From positions 42,252,659-42,316,658 of the forward strand of contig CM049313.1 in assembly GCA_026874595.1 (NCBI GenBank): a stretch of 64,000 bases of DNA, in the 5' to 3' direction. The DNA comes from Sipunculus nudus. Taxonomy: Eukaryota; Annelida; Sipuncula; Golfingiida; Sipunculidae. The position numbers and the translations under genes were made by a program. Shown piece by piece: positions 59,599 through 64,000 of this stretch (positions within the stretch are counted from its first letter, which is position 1; the number at the start of each line of letters is the position of its first letter). The notes below the pieces were generated by a model. That model made no database searches. It saw only the letters and a list, made by a program, of their open reading frames with translations, and was not told the origin of the DNA.

Positions 59599-60412
59599 TG
59601 TTACGGAACCTAATATAAACAGATCACGTATGCGTGATGAACACAGATTCTATATCGGAGATAAAAAAACACTGTAACACTAGGCAGCGTGAAATGTCTA
59701 GGGGAATAAATAAAGAAGTCAGTGTTTTTTTGTTAACGAATAACTATAATTTATTCTTAAAACTACCCTAACATTACAATACACTAAATCAATACAATTA
59801 TACAGTACAACAGCGGTATCACAACAAATTAATACAATCACACAGAAAAATAATGTGCACAGTACCTGGATACCAACACCGTAAAAACGATAAGTTCTTT
59901 AAATGTATACTCTAGAAGAATCACAGTCCAGTGTAAGGCTCTTGAAACAATCCAGAAAGTAAACTGAAGTCCAAATGGAGAAAATCCAGGAGAAACTCTG
60001 AAGAAAATCTATAATTGCCGCACACGACGGATAAGGTCAAAGAAACTGACACACGCTTCCGCGTCCGCTGGAAAACTTCTCTGCTCTCTCTGCCCTTTTT
60101 GCTCTAAAACACAGCCCCTTTATATACTCTTCACCCAAAGCCGAGAATTTTCCACCTCTAGAACATTCGAGGAATAATACATTATACACGGTAAGCACGC
60201 GTCACAGGAATTATCGAGAAGAACTTAGCCGTGTGTATCCCCACACATCAGGGTCATCACGTGACCCACGACCAGACGTGAAAGCCCAAGGCTAACATGA
60301 CAACGATAGTTCAACCAGTATGGATTAAACCAAGAATGTAACAAACGGCCCGGCGAGGGTGTCACAACACGAGTTACGCCCGTGTCACACAACAAAAAGA
60401 GCACCTGTAACA
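59599..60412 (-). mobile_element. Solo LTR (gypsy-like)
   Basis: 814 bp beginning TGTTACGG and ending CTGTAACA on plus, with inverted TGTTAC/GTAACA termini, flanked by ATAT on both sides (59595-59598, 60413-60416). Read on the minus strand it has TATATAAA (60126-60119) followed by AATAAA (59755-59750), the order expected of U3-R-U5. The same sequence, inverted, opens the window. No internal retrotransposon sequence adjoins. Confidence 0.78.
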
Positions 60413-60416
60413 ATAT

Positions 60417-61204
60417 TGGCTTAGAATTTCTTTTATTTGCAGTTTAAATCTGCTCTAAATCCGACTTTCCGTCATATTCCGTGCATTCAATATAATTCCG
60501 TTTTGAACCCGAATTCCGTTTTTCTGTATGTTTTTCCGTTAAAACGGGGCTCTGCCTTTCTACCTCCACATATATGCAACCTACCGTCTTAGGTAACATT
60601 TTCCCCGTTTGTAAACATTGCTGTGTTTATAAACATGTTGTTGGTAAACAAGTTCATACATCCTTTTCGAAAGCGTTATAAGAACTTCTACAACCAAAAT
60701 TACCCATTGATCATTAATATATACACAGAGGGTGCAAGGAATCACATAAATTCGTTTTCAAAAGGTTGGTGAATGGACACCTTTAAGAAGAGCGATTGCG
60801 TTCTGTCATATATTCAACATGTTTTGTCTTCTACTTATACATATACAAATAACCGATGTTGATTGTCAAGATAACTATCTTTACAAAGATAAACAAAAAT
60901 ATACAACAGGTGCTTGATTAATATCATCCAGTGTGACGGGTGTCGTGCTCGTTGTAGCCGCGTTAGGGTGTTTTGAATTTATCGCTAACCGCACTGAGTG
61001 CAAAATCGCTTTAGAAGCGATTGCTGAAGCGTGACGCTTAACGCGCATGGTGCTCGCTTAACGCACCATTTAGTGTGTTTTGCTTGAGATAAATCAACTG
61101 AAGAGACTTTTGTTTCCAGATTTGACGCTTGAGGCGTAGCGCTAGTGTGTTTGGGCTTAGTCCAGTTTTGGAATTAATACATGTATTTTCTGAAGAGCAC
61201 ATCT
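60417..61204. other. Intergenic stretch with self-complementary block
   Basis: 60960-61140 is rich in short inverted and repeated motifs (CGCTTTAGAAGCG, GACGCTTAACGCGC, GCTCGCTTAACGCACC). No gene recognised. Confidence 0.45.
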
Positions 61205-61210
61205 CCATTA

Positions 61211-63109
61211 TACGGTGGCTGATTTAGGACACAGAAAAAAAAAATATTTATCTCGTGATCTCGAGATAACATCTCGAGATCTCGACATAGAATTTCGCAA
61301 AAAAAAAAAAAATTTTAGGAAGCAAAAAAAAAAAAATTTAGGAAGCATAAAATAAAATTTTATGAAGCAAAAAAAAAAATTTTTTAGGAAGCAAAAAAAA
61401 AAATTTTAGGAAGCAAAAAAAAAAAAAATTAGGAAGCATAAAAAAAAATTTTATGAAGCAAAAAAAAAATTTTTAGGAAGCAAAAAAAAAAATTTTAGGA
61501 AGCAAAAAAAAAAATTTTAGGAAGCAAAAAAAAAAAAAAATTAGGAAGCAAAAAAAAAAATTTAGGAAGAAACCCCAGCTGGGAATGGGTCTTATAACGT
61601 CACTTTGACGTATAAACATTTTATCTAAAGGCTACTTGTATACAAGCCACTTGAGCAAGTGTTAACATACAGATAAAAACATGTAACCGAGTTATTGAAA
61701 GATCACTAGTTGATATTCGTTAGAGCATGTGTAGCAATGCAGTATTTGTCATTTACAGAAATCTGTAATCTCTGAATTGAAGCCAGATGTTTCTGCCGGA
61801 CGTCTTTCTATTACGATCGGTGGTAATTTTTGCAACCCCCCCCCCCCCCGACCCATGTTATAAAAAAAGGTGGATATAGACAAAGACACCGCCTTTACCC
61901 ATGGCATTGGCTCATTTTTATGAAAGATTAATAGATTATGTTTACCTAGATTATGTTTATGATTACTTTCACTTCTTTAATATGTATATGCAGAGTTAGC
62001 CTGTATTACAAAGATTCTATAAATAAGGCAGGTGAATAGCGACTTTAAGACCAAAGCAGAGCATTTTGCTGAAGAAAAATCATGATGAGAGATGATCGAA
62101 ATTTTAAACCGTTTATTTATGAATATAAAACATTTATGAAGATAGGTTAGGTTGATTAAATTAATCTGAGCTATAGTAAGGCTATAGTGGATCAAGACTT
62201 GGGCTTTAGGGGCTGAAGCAAAGACCCTCCCCGACCCCCCCCCCCCCCCAGCGTACCTACCCGAAAACACGGTAATCAGTTTTAGCATATTTTAATTTAT
62301 GATGGTCTAATACATGTTCCTTAAAACGACATACCATTTCAATAAAACAAAAGCTGAAAGAAATTGTACAAAAAGCGTGTTTCTGTAAGAAGCTCATATT
62401 TGTTTGTATCCTTAAAATAATAAGGTACCCACAATGCATGCATGCAGACCTAAACATTTCTATTTGAGTGATTTAACAGACATGGCTCCGAATCCGCCGT
62501 TCAGGTAGAATGTTTCAGATTCTTTAGGCTTTGACATCTTCCTTACGGATATGAATATTAAATATTGAATTTATATTGAACTTTTCTTTAACTCGCCTTA
62601 TCTCAGGGGATATACAAACTTGATTGATTTTAAATTAATTATATTGTATTACCGTTCAGTTAAACACAGTATACATGGTCTTTGTTTTATAATTGCAATA
62701 TTAAGCACTCTTAACGTATACTGTCCCCATAAGGTTGCTTTGTTTTATGTCAATTCACCTTCGAATGGTTCGTACAAGTGTGACATTTTTTCTGGAGATC
62801 TCGAAAGATAATTTTTTTTTTGCTGCCTAAAATTTTTTTTTTGCTTCCTAAAAATTTTTTTTTTTTTGCTTCATAAAATTTTTTTTTATGCTTCCTAATT
62901 TTTTTTGTTTGCTTCCTAAAATTTTTTATTTTGCTTCCTAAAAATTTTTTTTTTTGCTTCATAAAATTTTATTTTATGCTTCCTAAATTTTTTTTTTTTT
63001 GCTTCCTAAAATTTTTTTTTTTGCGAAATTCTATGTCGAGATCTCGAGATGTTATCTCGAGATCTCGAGATAAATATTTTTTTTTCTGTGTCCTAAATCA
63101 GCCACCGTA
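61211..63109. mobile_element. Foldback element with tandem repeats in its arms
   Basis: Outer ends TACGGTGGCTGATTTAGGAC are identical and inverted. Inside each follow CACAG, poly-A, ATATTTATCTCG, a TCTCGAGATCTCGA palindrome block, ACATAGAATTTCGCAAAAA and then an array of units like ATTTTAGGAAGCAAAAAAAA (61300-61570 left, about 12 units; 62810-63020 right, about 8 units). Flanks are CCATTA on both sides (61205-61210, 63110-63115). The unique centre (about 61575-62800) shows no recognisable gene, only a poly-C run at 61838-61850 and another at 62237-62249. Structure is that of foldback (FB/TU-like) elements. Confidence 0.85.
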
Positions 63110-63115
63110 CCATTA

Positions 63116-64000
63116 CGTTTATCCTCAGAGCGGTTGGAAATATAACCTTAACAGGTCCATCTCTTTATGCAGAGTAATTTATACGAGTCCTGAAAATCCT
63201 CAAATCAAAAGCATATCAGCAGTTTCTTACTGATGTTCAAATACATTAAACATATATCAAGATTGTTAAAGAATCATGTTGCTTTTTCCCGTGTATGTTT
63301 AACTGCATTTATTAAAAAAGCGGAAGAACTGGAGCGGTGAGTAGCAGAAAAATATGTTGTTTGTGAGAGAATTAGACCAGTAAGAAGAACAGTTCGTAAC
63401 TAGAAAAGCCCAAAAAGAAAGCAGACATCCGCCAAGGCAGCTAAATCCCAATATAGCAATGTCAAAAATGTAGATCCAGATATCGATCCGTATCACCCAT
63501 TCAATTTAACCAACTGTTCCATTCTCTAACCAACTTTATCATTGCCGTGCTATCCTACAAATCTAATAAAAATCTGTTATTAACGCTTTGAGTAATGTTG
63601 CTTACAGACAAGGAGACAAACAGACCAGCAAACAAAAGCCGGCATAAACGTAACCTCCTCGGCGGAGGGTATACAGGGGCGTGTTCAGGCGCCCCCCCCC
63701 CCTAAAATCTGTCCAATAAATTTTTAGGGGGCACCCAATTTCGTAAATTGTTAGGGCGTGCCTAAACCTTTAGCAAAATAAGCTCACTATTTGTAAGGCC
63801 CAGGGCATAGTTTTAACTGTTACGATTTAGTAACAGTATATGATGACACCCTCTTGTAGCTATGATGGACCAATCACAATTCTCATTGGAAGCTGCTGCT
63901 CATGCATAGGTCATGGAGAACGACAGTCCTGGCCGTTAGCCATTAAATATCGGTTCTGTGATTGTTTCAGGTAACGTCGGTATCTGGTGTGCAATCAGCC
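63116..64000. other. Right edge of window
   Basis: No gene recognised. A poly-C run at 63690-63701 lies between two GGGGG(C/A)-type motifs that look like a repeat end. Confidence 0.45.

Noticed and set aside
62750-63233. Lys-rich and Phe-rich frames
   Set aside because: They lie in the A/T-rich tandem units of the foldback element's right arm.
1-64000. Possible bacterial operon, prophage or CRISPR content
   Set aside because: No arrays with regular spacers, no ribosome-binding-site-led gene clusters; introns and repeats show this is a eukaryotic nuclear genome.

Overview
The window is AT-rich animal nuclear DNA. It has large introns with GT..AG borders, many (TA)n microsatellites, several minisatellites and a dense, varied set of DNA transposons. 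Multi-EGF (MEGF/SREC-like) and SRCR receptor exons, a tRNA-derived SINE and nuclear-receptor-like AGGTCA repeats fit a lophotrochozoan invertebrate, most likely a bivalve mollusc. The taxonomic call is inference; the exon structure is read directly from the sequence.

Two genes can be built, both on the minus strand. Gene A (23595-54350) is complete: 17 coding exons whose splice phases all close into one 2,421-nt reading frame (806 aa). It encodes a signal peptide, two SRCR domains (each split over two exons), eleven 43-48-residue EGF-like repeats (one phase 1-1 exon each, the first starting in phase 0), one transmembrane helix and a tail of about eight residues. It looks like a cell-surface scavenger or recognition receptor. 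A TATA box lies about 60 bp upstream of its ATG. Gene B (12089 leftwards, cut by the window) is the 5' end of a Cys-loop ligand-gated ion channel of the nicotinic acetylcholine receptor type: a signal-peptide exon, the N-terminal helix/beta1 exon, and a 45-bp exon matching the classic nAChR exon 3. Its promoter has a TATA box followed by a perfect 23-bp CRE-like palindrome. Exon 4 and later exons were not found and are probably off the left edge.

Layout: 1-586 truncated LTR; about 675-991 SINE; 1428-3052 82-bp satellite with higher-order structure; 3176-4193 long-armed inverted-repeat element; 6567-12290 gene B exons and promoter; 10080-11271 pogo-like TIR element in gene B intron 1; 12300-23590 intergenic, with one copy of a 2-kb repeat, minisatellites, a small MITE and an orphan exon candidate; 23595-54430 gene A, whose introns hold the second 2-kb repeat copy, an insertion splitting a minisatellite, a TAA-flanked TIR element and large minisatellites; 55234-57824 Harbinger transposon with decayed transposase; 59599-60412 solo LTR; 61211-63109 foldback element.

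The most unusual points are a 33-bp minisatellite that has amplified the 5' splice site of gene A exon 5 and stays open in the exon's frame, two independent truncated tandem copies of EGF exons, and a foldback element whose arms carry their own tandem repeats.
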